From Paludibacteraceae bacterium (GTDB lineage Bacteria > Bacteroidota > Bacteroidia > Bacteroidales > Paludibacteraceae), in the NCBI GenBank assembly GCA_028694215.1, contig JAQUTW010000001.1, positions 62,001 to 126,000 of the forward strand: 64,000 nucleotides of DNA. Direction: 5' to 3'. Positions 1 through 7,844 of the stretch are shown here, piece after piece. The notes under the pieces are model-generated. The model made no database searches, had not been told where the DNA came from, and was given only the letters and a program-made list of their open reading frames with translations. A program made the translations under genes and the position numbers. How positions within the stretch are numbered: the first letter of the stretch is position 1; each line of letters begins with the position of its first letter.

Positions 1-2137
1 GACCTGTTTTTCCTTTTACCAAACGTGTCGGTTTGCAACCAAACATCAATGAATCAATTTTTGGAAGAATCGTTTCATTGGTTGTACGCAAAAGCGAATC
101 CAATCTAATAACCGTTGTATCCGACAGTTCTTTGTTGACATAATCAAATGCCAAATGATAATCTCCATCAGTATGATTCGACAAAAGTGTCAGATAATAC
201 TTGCCGGCTGCTACGTTCAATATGGTAGAAAAAGAAAATGCTTCTCCTCTCATATTGCCCAAGGGTAGTGTCAAAACTATAGATGATGGATCAAGTGATG
301 GTGATGTTGATATAATCAGGTAAGGATAAAAACCTGTGTCTTTATACGACATCATCAACAATGTATCTTGCGGTACGGTAACATAATAACCGTAAGCAGG
401 ATAAATATTGCCACCCATTATTGGAACAACCACTTCGGTTGCTTTTGATACTATAAAAGTGGTATCCGTAGCAAACGGTAATGTATATTCCGTGTACATA
501 GCCGGACGAGGCACTTCATTTACTACTAATGAATAATTTGCAGATGATACGCTTATCCAGTCTCTTACCAGCAAATAATAAGTATCCGTGCTGTCCGGAA
601 CAAAAGTCATTTCGGAAGTTACCGTCTTTGTATCGTCGTTATTATAACGATTTTCTTCTGCTATGGCATCATCATATTTGGTAAACGGATCAGCAAACAG
701 ACAAAGAGCAGCTTCATCATAATGCTCAAACGGAACTTGTGTAGTGAATGTAATATTATAATTGACACCTGCTTCCAAATGCACTGCATAGCCCGTACCG
801 TAACCATCCCAGTTAGAAGTTGTAATGAAAGGATCTTTTAATATGGTCACTGTGCCATACGCTGTTTTGCCTACCGTTAACTGCTGCTTGTCGAAAAAGT
901 CATTTGTAAGGCTGTCAATGTTTACATCTTCAAGTTTGGCAGGTAACGCACGGAAAGTATATGTGAAAGGTTGACCTTTTGTTTCATTAAACAAAGTTGC
1001 ATAATACACTCCGGCTTTCAACGTATCGGTATAGTATGGATAACTCTCATTCCATCCATTTACCAACGGTCGTTGTATGGAGCTTGTATCATTCCACAAG
1101 TATATATATTGATCATAATCTTGCGATACAGCCTGCAATCCCAGCACAGTATCATTAGGCAATGTGAAACGGTAAGCCACATAATACGTCTGGAAATAAT
1201 CGGAATAATTGGTAAATACACCGGTAGTATTCAAATATGGCAATGTAACATCTTGATATTCAAATACATCTTTCGGAGTTAATTCACCTTCTGTAATCTT
1301 TAATGAATAGGTTTTCCCCGTTGCTTGTGCCAAGAAGTAGCACGTATCAGGTGCTACGCCGCTATAAGGTAATGATAAAGCTCCTTGATAGTATAATTTG
1401 GCATTCATTTTACCAATAATCGACATATTAGAAGCGAAGATATTAATAGTAGTATCTTTTGCAGGTGTCCATTTGTAAGGAATAGCCTTTATATAATAGT
1501 TCAAACCCTCTGCTTTAACCAAAATAGTGTCTTCTTTGTCCGCCACATTGGCATTTTTAATGGAATAAGGAGCTTTGATTTCTTCAAATACCGGAGGATT
1601 AACATTGTTAATGACACTGCCGGCAAAAATATCCAGTGTATAAGGATATTGACCTATTCCTCCCGGTCGAAAGATATAGGTTCCTGCCTGTAGCGACACC
1701 GTAACAGGTAATTCATTCCCAAAAATAATGCCTTTGCTAAATTCGAAGCCATACTGAGTAAAGCCTAATGTTTCATTATATAATGAAACGGAAATAACGG
1801 TATCGGTAGGTACTGTTAAACGATAAACACGGTTATCATACAATATACCTGTTGAATGAAATGGTAAACGGGTAATCGTTATGGTGTCCACCGCTACATT
1901 GGTAGATTTTTGCCATGCCGTTGCATTTTTTGGTTGACCGATTTGTTGTTGACGCACCGGATTTACCAACGTTTTGCGTTTTTGCTGAGCATCTGCCACA
2001 GTCGTTTTTGGTGTAGGCGACATCAATTTAGATGCCCAAACATCCGATTTCGTGTCCTTGCGTTCGCGTGGTGTAGCAAAAAGCGCACCCACAGCCAAAA
2101 GGGCAACGAATAAACTTAAAAATAATTTTTTCGTCAT
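1..2137 (-). CDS. Large secreted repeat protein, C-terminus outside the window
   Basis: An open frame runs from an ATG at 2137 to the window edge without a stop, giving at least 712 residues. It begins with a signal peptide (MTKKLFLSLFVALLAVGALF, then cleavage near Ala). The rest is built of repeated beta-rich modules of about 100 residues. Each has a phrase such as YRLTVPTDT, YRFTLPNDT or YYVTVPQDT, followed by LKAGVYYATL or VAAGKYYLTL. This pattern resembles bacterial pre-peptidase C-terminal (PPC-like) beta-sandwich domains. I do not recognise a catalytic domain in the visible part. In this phylum such proteins usually end in a T9SS sorting domain, but that end is not visible. It is preceded by its own -7 motif and is probably transcribed alone. 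The function is unknown; an extracellular adhesin or enzyme is possible. Confidence 0.75.
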   Translation of the reverse strand, partial: MTKKLFLSLFVALLAVGALFATPRERKDTKSDVWASKLMSPTPKTTVADAQQKRKTLVNPVRQQQIGQPKNATAWQKSTNVAVDTITITRLPFHSTGILYDNRVYRLTVPTDTVISVSLYNETLGFTQYGFEFSKGIIFGNELPVTVSLQAGTYIFRPGGIGQYPYTLDIFAGSVINNVNPPVFEEIKAPYSIKNANVADKEDTILVKAEGLNYYIKAIPYKWTPAKDTTINIFASNMSIIGKMNAKLYYQGALSLPYSGVAPDTCYFLAQATGKTYSLKITEGELTPKDVFEYQDVTLPYLNTTGVFTNYSDYFQTYYVAYRFTLPNDTVLGLQAVSQDYDQYIYLWNDTSSIQRPLVNGWNESYPYYTDTLKAGVYYATLFNETKGQPFTYTFRALPAKLEDVNIDSLTNDFFDKQQLTVGKTAYGTVTILKDPFITTSNWDGYGTGYAVHLEAGVNYNITFTTQVPFEHYDEAALCLFADPFTKYDDAIAEENRYNNDDTKTVTSEMTFVPDSTDTYYLLVRDWISVSSANYSLVVNEVPRPAMYTEYTLPFATDTTFIVSKATEVVVPIMGGNIYPAYGYYVTVPQDTLLMMSYKDTGFYPYLIISTSPSLDPSSIVLTLPLGNMRGEAFSFSTILNVAAGKYYLTLLSNHTDGDYHLAFDYVNKELSDTTVIRLDSLLRTTNETILPKIDSLMFGCKPTRLVKGKTG

Positions 2138-2174
2138 AATTGATATAATTTGAGTTATTAAAAATTTCGAGAGG

Positions 2175-2182
2175 CAAAATTA
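2175..2182 (-). promoter_or_regulatory. Bacteroidota -7 promoter motif
   Basis: The minus strand reads TAATTTTG, a match to TAnnTTTG, 38 bases upstream of the ATG of the secreted repeat protein. No clear -33 TTTG was seen. Confidence 0.5.
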
Positions 2183-2302
2183 CAATAAATAGTTACACAT
2201 CTTACGTTTTTTTACATAATTTAATTTTATAAATGTAAAAAATAATTATCTGAATCAAACAAGAAACAGGTAACCTCTTAAGTAAAAAACCTCAAAAGCT
2301 AC

Positions 2303-3721
2303 TTATTTTGACTTTTGTAATTTTATAAAAAAACGGGAAAATAATCCGATAAACAGAGTACAAACAATTCCTGCTGCCAAATAACCTGTCCACAAAGGCA
2401 AATTAAAGCCTTCGGGAGCCACAAAAATATAGCACGAACAGACCGCCGTCATAAACAATGCCGGAATTAAACTGATCCAATAACATTTTTTTTCACGTGC
2501 CAGCCATACCGTAATAGCCCACAACGTAAACACTGCCAACGTTTGATTACACCATGCGAAATAACGCCAAATAATGCTGAAATCAACCTGAAGCAGACAA
2601 AAACAGATTAAAAACAATGGTAATCCTATTGCCAGGCGGTTAATAATGCGTTTCTGATTTATGTGCATAAAATCGGCCACTATCAAACGTGCCGAACGCA
2701 AAGCCGTATCGCCGGAAGTAATTGGAGCTGCCACAACCCCCAACACAGCCAATATACCACCTACAATTCCCAACCAGTTTTGTGAAATAGTATTGACCAC
2801 TACAGCCGCACTGTTGTTGTGTTCACTCATAAAATGCGTAAAACCATCTACCGATCCCCAAAATGACGATGCCGCTGCTGCCCAAATCAATGCCACCACT
2901 CCTTCGGCAATCATGGCACCATAAAAACAGCGACGACCATATTTTTCGTTTTGAATACAGCGCGCCATCAATGGCGATTGTGTGGCATGAAAACCTGAAA
3001 TTGCACCACACGCAATACTGACAAACATCATTGGAAACAAGGGATAGCCTTTCGGATGCCGACTGGCTAAGCCATCGGTTACTTCCGGAATCGGTGCTCC
3101 GTTAATAAACATTACCACCATAATACCAAGTGCCATAAACAACAATGCTGCACCAAATAACGGATAAACATGACCTATCACCTTATCAATAGGCAAAAGA
3201 GTTGCCAATATGAAATAGGAAAACACCATAACAATCCACCAAGTAGTGGAAACAGATGGCACCAAGCCGTTTAAAATGTCGGCAGGACCGGAAATAAACA
3301 CCGTAGCCAGTAACACCAACAGTACCAAAGAAAAAACACGCATAAAACGTTTGACATGATTCCCAAGTTCTGCACCCACAAATTCGGGTAAGCTGGCTCC
3401 ATTGTGTCTTAATGACAACATACCCGAAAAATAATCATGTACACCACCGGCAAAAATAGAACCAAACACAATCCAGAGAAACGCAGAAGGACCGTACATC
3501 GCACCCATAATGGCACCAAAAATAGGTCCCAAGCCTGCAATATTCAAAAACTGAATCAGGAAAACACGCCACCAGGGCAGTGGCACATAATCCACACCAT
3601 CAGGATTGGTTAAAGCCGGAGTTTTTCGATTGACATCGACTCCAAACACACGCTCTACCACACGACCATAAACGATATAGCCGACAATGAGCAGAATAAT
3701 TGAAGCAATAAAAGTGTACAT
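2303..3721 (-). CDS. cstA: CstA-family peptide/pyruvate permease
   Basis: This is an integral membrane protein of 472 residues with many hydrophobic segments. The CstA core is visible: FLNIAGLGPIFGAIMGAMYG, a conserved FGSIFAGGVHDYFSGMLSLR stretch, GAISGFHATQSPLMARC and ITSGDTALRSARL. CstA proteins are transporters of peptides or pyruvate induced by carbon starvation in enterobacteria. E. coli CstA is about 700 residues, so this is the short form and lacks the C-terminal extension. The start lies 11 bases after the der stop, so it is probably the last gene of an era-der-cstA transcript. The family assignment is secure; the substrate is inferred only. Confidence 0.9.
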   Translation of the reverse strand: MYTFIASIILLIVGYIVYGRVVERVFGVDVNRKTPALTNPDGVDYVPLPWWRVFLIQFLNIAGLGPIFGAIMGAMYGPSAFLWIVFGSIFAGGVHDYFSGMLSLRHNGASLPEFVGAELGNHVKRFMRVFSLVLLVLLATVFISGPADILNGLVPSVSTTWWIVMVFSYFILATLLPIDKVIGHVYPLFGAALLFMALGIMVVMFINGAPIPEVTDGLASRHPKGYPLFPMMFVSIACGAISGFHATQSPLMARCIQNEKYGRRCFYGAMIAEGVVALIWAAAASSFWGSVDGFTHFMSEHNNSAAVVVNTISQNWLGIVGGILAVLGVVAAPITSGDTALRSARLIVADFMHINQKRIINRLAIGLPLFLICFCLLQVDFSIIWRYFAWCNQTLAVFTLWAITVWLAREKKCYWISLIPALFMTAVCSCYIFVAPEGFNLPLWTGYLAAGIVCTLFIGLFSRFFIKLQKSK

Positions 3722-3732
3722 TTTTTATCTTT

Positions 3733-5043
3733 TTATTTCTGTCGGGGAAATAATAATATGGGCGTACCCGTAAATTCCCAATTGGCACGCAGTTTATTTT
3801 CCAAAAAGCGCATATAGGGAAGTTTGATATACTGTGGCAAATTTGCAAAAAATACAAATGTAGGAACTTGTGTATCAGGTAGTTGTGCAACATATTTTAT
3901 TTTCACGTATTTTCCTTTGTAAGCCGGTGGCGGATAGTTTTCTATCAAAGGCAAAAACAGTTCATTAAGTTTCGCTGTCGGCACTTTGCGTTTTTTGTTC
4001 TCGTACACCTGCATAGCGGTTTCCATTACCTTAAAAATACGTTGTTTGGTCAATGCCGAAGTAAAAATAATAGGGAAGTCGGTAAATGGCGAAAAGCGTT
4101 CGCGTATGGCATTTTCGTAAGTTTTGATGGCTTTTGTCGATTTATCTTCCACCAAATCCCACTTGTTGACACAAACGACCAAACCTTTACGATTTTTTTG
4201 AATAAGCGAGAAAATATTCAAATCCTGCCCCTCTATGCCACGCGTACCGTCAATCATCAAAATACAGACATCGGAACTTTCGATGGCACGTATGGCACGT
4301 ATAACCGAGTAATACTCAATATCTTCGTTCACTTTCGCTTTTTTTCTGATACCGGCGGTATCTACCAAATAAAAATCGCGGCCAAACTTATTGTAACGCG
4401 CATAGATAGAGTCGCGTGTAGTTCCGGCAATATCGGTTACAATATGTCTATCCTCTCCTATAAAAGCATTTATGATAGAGGACTTTCCGGCATTTGGACG
4501 ACCCACAACGGCAAAACGCGGCAAATCTTCCAACTCTTCAGGTGCTTCCGAATCAAAATGTTTGACCAGCTCGTCTAACACTTCGCCGGAGCCCAAACCA
4601 TTGATGGCAGAAAGAATAAACGGCTCGCCCAATCCCAATTTATAAAATTCGGCAGCCTGATACTGTAAATCAAACGTATCAACTTTATTGGCAACCAAAA
4701 TCACAGGTTTTTTGCTTTTTCGCAGAATGTTGGCTACCATTAAATCCAAATCGGTAATGCCGTTCAACACGTCCACCACAAACATAATGACGTCCGCTTC
4801 TTCGATGGCGATAGTTACCTGACGGTTAATTTCTTCTTCAAAAACATCTTCCGAATTGACCACCCAGCCTCCTGTGTCGATAACCGAAAAGTCGTGTCCG
4901 CACCACTCACTCAAACCGTACTGACGGTCTCGCGTGGTTCCGGCTTCTTCGTCCACTATGGCTCGCCGCGACTGTGTGAGGCGATTAAACAACGTTGATT
5001 TACCTACATTCGGACGGCCAACGATAGCTACTAAATTTCCCAT
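3733..5043 (-). CDS. der: GTPase Der (EngA), ribosome assembly
   Basis: Der is a tandem-GTPase factor needed for 50S ribosomal subunit maturation. The protein (436 residues from the ATG at 5043) has the first G domain with GRPNVGKS at 9-16 and DTGG at 56-59. A second G domain has [17 protein letters not shown] and NKWD, and a C-terminal KH-like domain ends the protein. An upstream in-frame start at 5070 would add nine residues (MYKPKKIRK) before the conserved [15 protein letters not shown], so the later ATG is preferred. It lies about 115 bases downstream of era, another ribosome-assembly GTPase, in the same orientation. Confidence 0.95.
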   Translation of the reverse strand: MGNLVAIVGRPNVGKSTLFNRLTQSRRAIVDEEAGTTRDRQYGLSEWCGHDFSVIDTGGWVVNSEDVFEEEINRQVTIAIEEADVIMFVVDVLNGITDLDLMVANILRKSKKPVILVANKVDTFDLQYQAAEFYKLGLGEPFILSAINGLGSGEVLDELVKHFDSEAPEELEDLPRFAVVGRPNAGKSSIINAFIGEDRHIVTDIAGTTRDSIYARYNKFGRDFYLVDTAGIRKKAKVNEDIEYYSVIRAIRAIESSDVCILMIDGTRGIEGQDLNIFSLIQKNRKGLVVCVNKWDLVEDKSTKAIKTYENAIRERFSPFTDFPIIFTSALTKQRIFKVMETAMQVYENKKRKVPTAKLNELFLPLIENYPPPAYKGKYVKIKYVAQLPDTQVPTFVFFANLPQYIKLPYMRFLENKLRANWEFTGTPILLFPRQK

Positions 5044-5157
5044 TTTTCTTATTTTTTTAGGTTTATACAAGGGCGCCTGTTACTTTCGCAAGCAACTCCG
5101 TATCTCGCACAAGCGAGCGGACAAGCACCGACTAACACTATTTCAAAAACACTGCAA

Positions 5158-6060
5158 TTATTCTGTTTTGTGTTCCAATTGATAACCGAAACCGCGCAAT
5201 TTTTGCTCGCGGTTACGCCAATCTTTTTCCACTTTCACAAACAATTCCAAAAACACTTTCTTCTCAAAAAACGCCTCAATGTCTTTGCGCGCTTCTGTGC
5301 CAACTTTGCGAAGTGCCAACCCGCCTTTACCAATAAGGATTCCTTTTTGCGAATCGCGTTCGCAATAAATTACCGCACTGATACGCAACAAATTACCTTC
5401 TTCCTTAAATTGTTCCACCGCCACTTCTACCGAATACGGAATTTCTTTATCGTAATTCAGCAAAATTTTTTCGCGGATAATTTCCGTTACAAAAAAGCGT
5501 TCCGGTTTATCCGTCAGTGCATCTTTGTCGAAAAATGCCGGCGATTCGGGCAACAAAGCTTTTATATGCTTAAACAGCGGCTCTATATTAAATTTTGCTT
5601 TTGCCGAAATTGGAAAAATTTCAGCTTGCGGCAATTCGCTATGCCAAAAATCGACCAACTGTTCCAATTTGGGCTGGTCTATCAAATCGATTTTATTGAT
5701 TACCAAAATGATTTTGGTGGTATCCTGCATTTTTTGAACTTTCTCCAAAAAAAAGGCATTTTTCTCAGCCGAATCGAGTACATCGGTTACGTACAGCAAT
5801 ACATCGGCATCGGTCAGTGCAGAATTGGAAAAGCCCAACATCGACTCCTGCAACTTGTAATTGGGTTTGAGTACACCCGGCGTATCCGAATAGACAATTT
5901 GGAAATCGTCGCCATTGACAATGCCCAAAATACGATGACGTGTTGTTTGAGCTTTAGAGGTAATAATAGAAATACGCTCGCCTACCAAAGCATTCATCAA
6001 CGTCGATTTGCCAACATTCGGATTGCCGACAATATTTACAAAACCGGCTTTATGTGCCAT
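5158..6060 (-). CDS. era: GTPase Era, 16S rRNA/30S assembly
   Basis: Era binds the 3' end of 16S rRNA and acts late in 30S subunit assembly. The 300-residue product has the G1 loop GNPNVGKS at 12-19, the switch DTPG at 59-62, NKID for guanine specificity and the SAK loop (FPISAKAKFN). A C-terminal KH domain has the GKGGLALRKVGTEAR core. Length and domain order match the family. It heads the era-der-cstA cluster and has a consensus -7 motif about 70 bases upstream of the ATG. Confidence 0.96.
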   Translation of the reverse strand: MAHKAGFVNIVGNPNVGKSTLMNALVGERISIITSKAQTTRHRILGIVNGDDFQIVYSDTPGVLKPNYKLQESMLGFSNSALTDADVLLYVTDVLDSAEKNAFFLEKVQKMQDTTKIILVINKIDLIDQPKLEQLVDFWHSELPQAEIFPISAKAKFNIEPLFKHIKALLPESPAFFDKDALTDKPERFFVTEIIREKILLNYDKEIPYSVEVAVEQFKEEGNLLRISAVIYCERDSQKGILIGKGGLALRKVGTEARKDIEAFFEKKVFLELFVKVEKDWRNREQKLRGFGYQLEHKTE

Positions 6061-6127
6061 AACTTACTGATTAATAAATTAATAAATTAACGCATTGCTA
6101 AACCCAAAATTTATCAAAACGATTTTA

Positions 6128-6135
6128 CAAAGATA
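6128..6135 (-). promoter_or_regulatory. Promoter of era operon
   Basis: The minus strand reads TATCTTTG, a perfect TAnnTTTG. A TTTG lies 22 bases upstream (6158-6161), near the expected -33 position. The era ATG is at 6060. Confidence 0.6.
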
Positions 6136-6191
6136 GTTAAAATAAAGGTACGGTGTACAAACGAATTTTCGCAGGTAAAAATGACAGAAAT

Positions 6192-6226
6192 AAATCAGGG
6201 TTTCGCTAATAGCGAAACCCTGATTT
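6192..6226 (-). terminator. 16-bp perfect hairpin downstream of InlB-repeat gene
   Basis: Bases 6192-6207 and 6211-6226 are perfect reverse complements (AAATCAGGGTTTCGCT and its partner) with a three-base loop. It follows the stop of the minus-strand gene at 6256. The T-tract is weak, so termination is likely but not certain. Confidence 0.5.
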
Positions 6227-6233
6227 CCTGTAC

Positions 6234-6252
6234 AGACGTTTGCAAAACGTCT
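6234..6252. repeat. Short palindrome AGACGTTT-GCA-AAACGTCT
   Basis: An 8-bp inverted repeat lies between the terminator-like hairpin and the stop codon of the InlB-repeat gene. Palindromes of this type are often dispersed intergenic repeats, but no second copy was noticed in this window. Confidence 0.35.
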
Positions 6253-6255
6253 CTA

Positions 6256-6951
6256 CTATTTTACTGCCACTTTCATGGTTTGGTTGCCAACTTTTACGAT
6301 GTACAAACCTTGCGGAACACTTAATTCATAATTCGTAATTCGTAATTCGTAATTAATTAGCTGTCCGACAGAATTATACACATACACATCGGCATTGGCG
6401 TTATTTTCTATGACGATTTTGCCATCACGCACAAACACGCCTTCGATAACGGAAATATCCGATAAGGCATCTACTGTCTTTTTAAATGTAGCTGTATAGG
6501 TAACATTGGTAGTAACAGTAATGGTACGTTTTTTGATTTTATTGCCATCATTCCACTGTACAAATTCGTAACCACTGTTGGGAATGGCTTCTATAGTTGC
6601 CTGCGTAGCGTACGTATAGGTACCTGCACCGGTTACACTGCCCATTATAGAATCATTCACTTTAAGAGTAACCATATAACTGTCAATGGCAAATTCTGCC
6701 ACAAATGTAGAATCCTGCGTTACCATTACCGTACGCGGATTATCGGTATTATCATCATTCCACTTTACAAAATGATAATGCGGATTCGCTGTTGCCTGAA
6801 TTATTGCTTCTGAATTCGGACAGTACATACCACTGCCAATTACAGAACCCATAACAGACTGAGAAACCGATACTGTTACTTGAGGAGCCTCTATTGGCTT
6901 AATAACTTTTTTTACCGGACAGCAATAGTTTGGATTAAACCACTTATCACG
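6256..6951 (-). pseudogene. T9SS cargo fragment with InlB-type repeats, N-terminus lost
   Basis: The frame is open from 6951 (after a TGA at 6952-6954) to the stop at 6256. It encodes two divergent InlB B-repeats, recognisable from MGSVIGSGMY...HFVKWNDDNTDNPRTV and MGSVTGAGTY...EFVQWNDGNK. A type A T9SS sorting domain follows, with VYNSVGQLI and PQGLYIVKVG near the end. There is no signal peptide. The first internal ATG (6852) falls inside the first repeat, so a proper N-terminus is missing. A short ORF in another frame (6912-7028) overlaps the 5' end, which suggests a frameshifted or decayed surface-protein gene. T9SS cargo needs a signal peptide to be exported, so this product alone is probably not functional. 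Confidence 0.65.
6322..6358 (-). repeat. In-frame 7-bp tandem repeat (AATTCGT) inside the sorting domain
   Basis: About three to five copies of the heptamer AATTCGT, some imperfect, lie inside the coding frame of the T9SS fragment. They are translated as INYELRITNYEL, between the GQL and VPQGLYIV parts of the sorting domain. Because 21 bases give seven residues, the repeat stays in frame only in multiples of three units. Confidence 0.7.
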
Positions 6952-7028
6952 TCATGCGAAGTGAATGTTTTTTTCTGTTTCGAAACCAAATCCGCAATTT
7001 GTTTTGAAATTGTCTGAATATTACTCAT
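6912..7028 (-). CDS. Small ORF of 38 residues, possible lost N-terminus of the downstream fragment
   Basis: The ORF starts at an ATG at 7028 and encodes MSNIQTISKQIADLVSKQKK and a further 18 residues, ending at a TAA at 6912-6914. It overlaps the open InlB-repeat frame by 40 bases in a different reading frame. The peptide is basic and probably helical, and I do not recognise a family. It may be a separate small gene, or the original 5' end of the downstream gene separated by a frameshift in 6915-6951. Confidence 0.35.
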   Translation of the reverse strand: MSNIQTISKQIADLVSKQKKTFTSHDVISGLIQTIAVR

Positions 7029-7205
7029 AATCATAAAATTGAATTAATATCCCTACTCACTTTATGGCTTTTCGGTTACTCCGTTAGTTTTTTAATTTTG
7101 TAAATATAAGAGAAACAATTTATTAAAAATCAAATTGCTGCTATCCAATGTGGTTACACTTTTGTATCCAATTTGGATTATTTATCAGAAAAGTGCTAAA
7201 TTCTA

Positions 7206-7418
7206 TTATTTTTTAAAATAATCATCAAAAAAATTATAATCCAAAATTTGCGAGATGTGTTGCAGCAAGATGGTGTCGAGATTGGGTTTTCTGAATATTT
7301 TGTACATATTGTTGCGTGTACACGGAATCTGTCGGGCTAACCATGTTACACTGCGCCCCTGTTCGTACAGTTTTGCACGAATAAGTTTGCCAATATGTAC
7401 TTGAACCGGTACAAGCAT
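7206..7418 (-). CDS. Small HTH (XRE-like) protein
   Basis: The 70-residue protein starts at the ATG at 7418 (MLVPVQVHIGKLIRAKLYEQ). It has the helix-turn-helix core SVTWLARQIPCTRNNMYKIF, followed by LDTILLQHISQILDYNFFDD. Many Bacteroidota encode small proteins of this length and pattern that start with an HIGKLI-like segment. The frame also extends upstream to 7481, but that extension would run through the terminator hairpin of the structured RNA, so the later start is preferred. The ATG follows the T-tract of that terminator directly. There is no room for a separate promoter, so expression probably depends on read-through of the upstream RNA. Confidence 0.65.
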   Translation of the reverse strand: MLVPVQVHIGKLIRAKLYEQGRSVTWLARQIPCTRNNMYKIFRKPNLDTILLQHISQILDYNFFDDYFKK

Positions 7419-7455
7419 AAAAAAAGCGTAGAAACTGTTGTTACTCATTCTACGC
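7419..7455 (-). terminator. Intrinsic terminator of the structured RNA
   Basis: The minus strand reads GCGTAGAA, a 14-base loop and TTCTACGC, then seven T residues (7419-7425). The left arm overlaps the closing stem of the rod-like RNA (7452-7455), so the two pairings compete. The ATG of the HTH gene follows at once. Confidence 0.75.
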
Positions 7456-7690
7456 ATAAAGGTCTTCGCATTACCCATCAAGTATGAACGAGCAACGCAA
7501 GTGCCTACGCTGAATATTTCATGCCTAAAACCGACATGAAACCTTCATTGGCATTTACGTCACACTGTTTCTCTACTTGACTTGTTAAAACCTGCGAAGT
7601 TCTTATGCGTCAAAAAAAACAAAGCGCAATAAACGCTGTTATGTAAGTTGTTCTACTGTCGAAATTTACCGACGTAACTGTTTGAACAAC
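7419..7690 (-). ncRNA. Structured small RNA with rod-like 6S-type fold
   Basis: Between a perfect -7 motif and a terminator lies a region whose two sides pair in a nested series. The pairs are 7603-7610 with 7452-7459 (8 bp), 7593-7599 with 7464-7470 (7 bp), 7574-7581 with 7477-7484 (8 bp, one G-U), 7550-7560 with 7495-7505 (10 of 11 pairs) and 7535-7541 with 7517-7523 (7 bp). The largest internal loop, 13 and 10 bases, lies in the middle. A separate 5' hairpin pairs 7684-7690 with 7647-7653. A long irregular rod with a central bubble is the shape of 6S RNA, which binds RNA polymerase. The Bacteroidales-1 motif, regarded as a 6S homolog, is likewise flanked by a -7 motif and a terminator. The fold is seen directly; the family assignment is inference. 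Confidence 0.55.
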
Positions 7691-7694
7691 CGTG

Positions 7695-7702
7695 CAAAGA
7701 TA
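7695..7702 (-). promoter_or_regulatory. Promoter of the structured RNA
   Basis: The minus strand reads TATCTTTG, a perfect TAnnTTTG. Transcription would start near 7690, exactly at the base of the 5' hairpin. The HTH gene itself is more than 270 bases further on. Confidence 0.6.
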
Positions 7703-7815
7703 CTAAATTTAGTTAGAACAACGATAAATATTGTTATTTCAACAACAGATAAAATTGCATTGACAAAATCTACATTTATTTCCAAAATACCTTACAGGTC
7801 ATCATTGCTTTTTTG

Positions 7816-7823
7816 TACCTTTG
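7816..7823 (+). promoter_or_regulatory. Promoter of MFS transporter gene
   Basis: TACCTTTG is a perfect -7 motif 21 bases before the ATG at 7845. It excludes the upstream TTG at 7821 as the start and leaves a 5' leader of about 15 bases. Confidence 0.65.
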
Positions 7824-7844
7824 CGTCTCAATCTTTTAGCAAAA

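Noticed and set aside
5170-6090. 306-residue plus-strand open frame opposite era.
   Set aside because: It is the antisense shadow of era. Composition is rich in Phe, Cys and Ile with no recognisable domain.
7441-7500. GATGGGTAATGCGAAG in the structured RNA recalls the 3' part of the TPP riboswitch.
   Set aside because: The 5' half of the TPP aptamer (CTGAGA-type loop) is absent, the pairing is a simple nested rod, and the downstream gene is not a thiamine gene.
7611-7640. AGCG...CGCT followed by TTTG and eight T residues in the 5' part of the structured RNA, as an early terminator.
   Set aside because: The stem is only four base pairs. It may pause polymerase but cannot be called a terminator.
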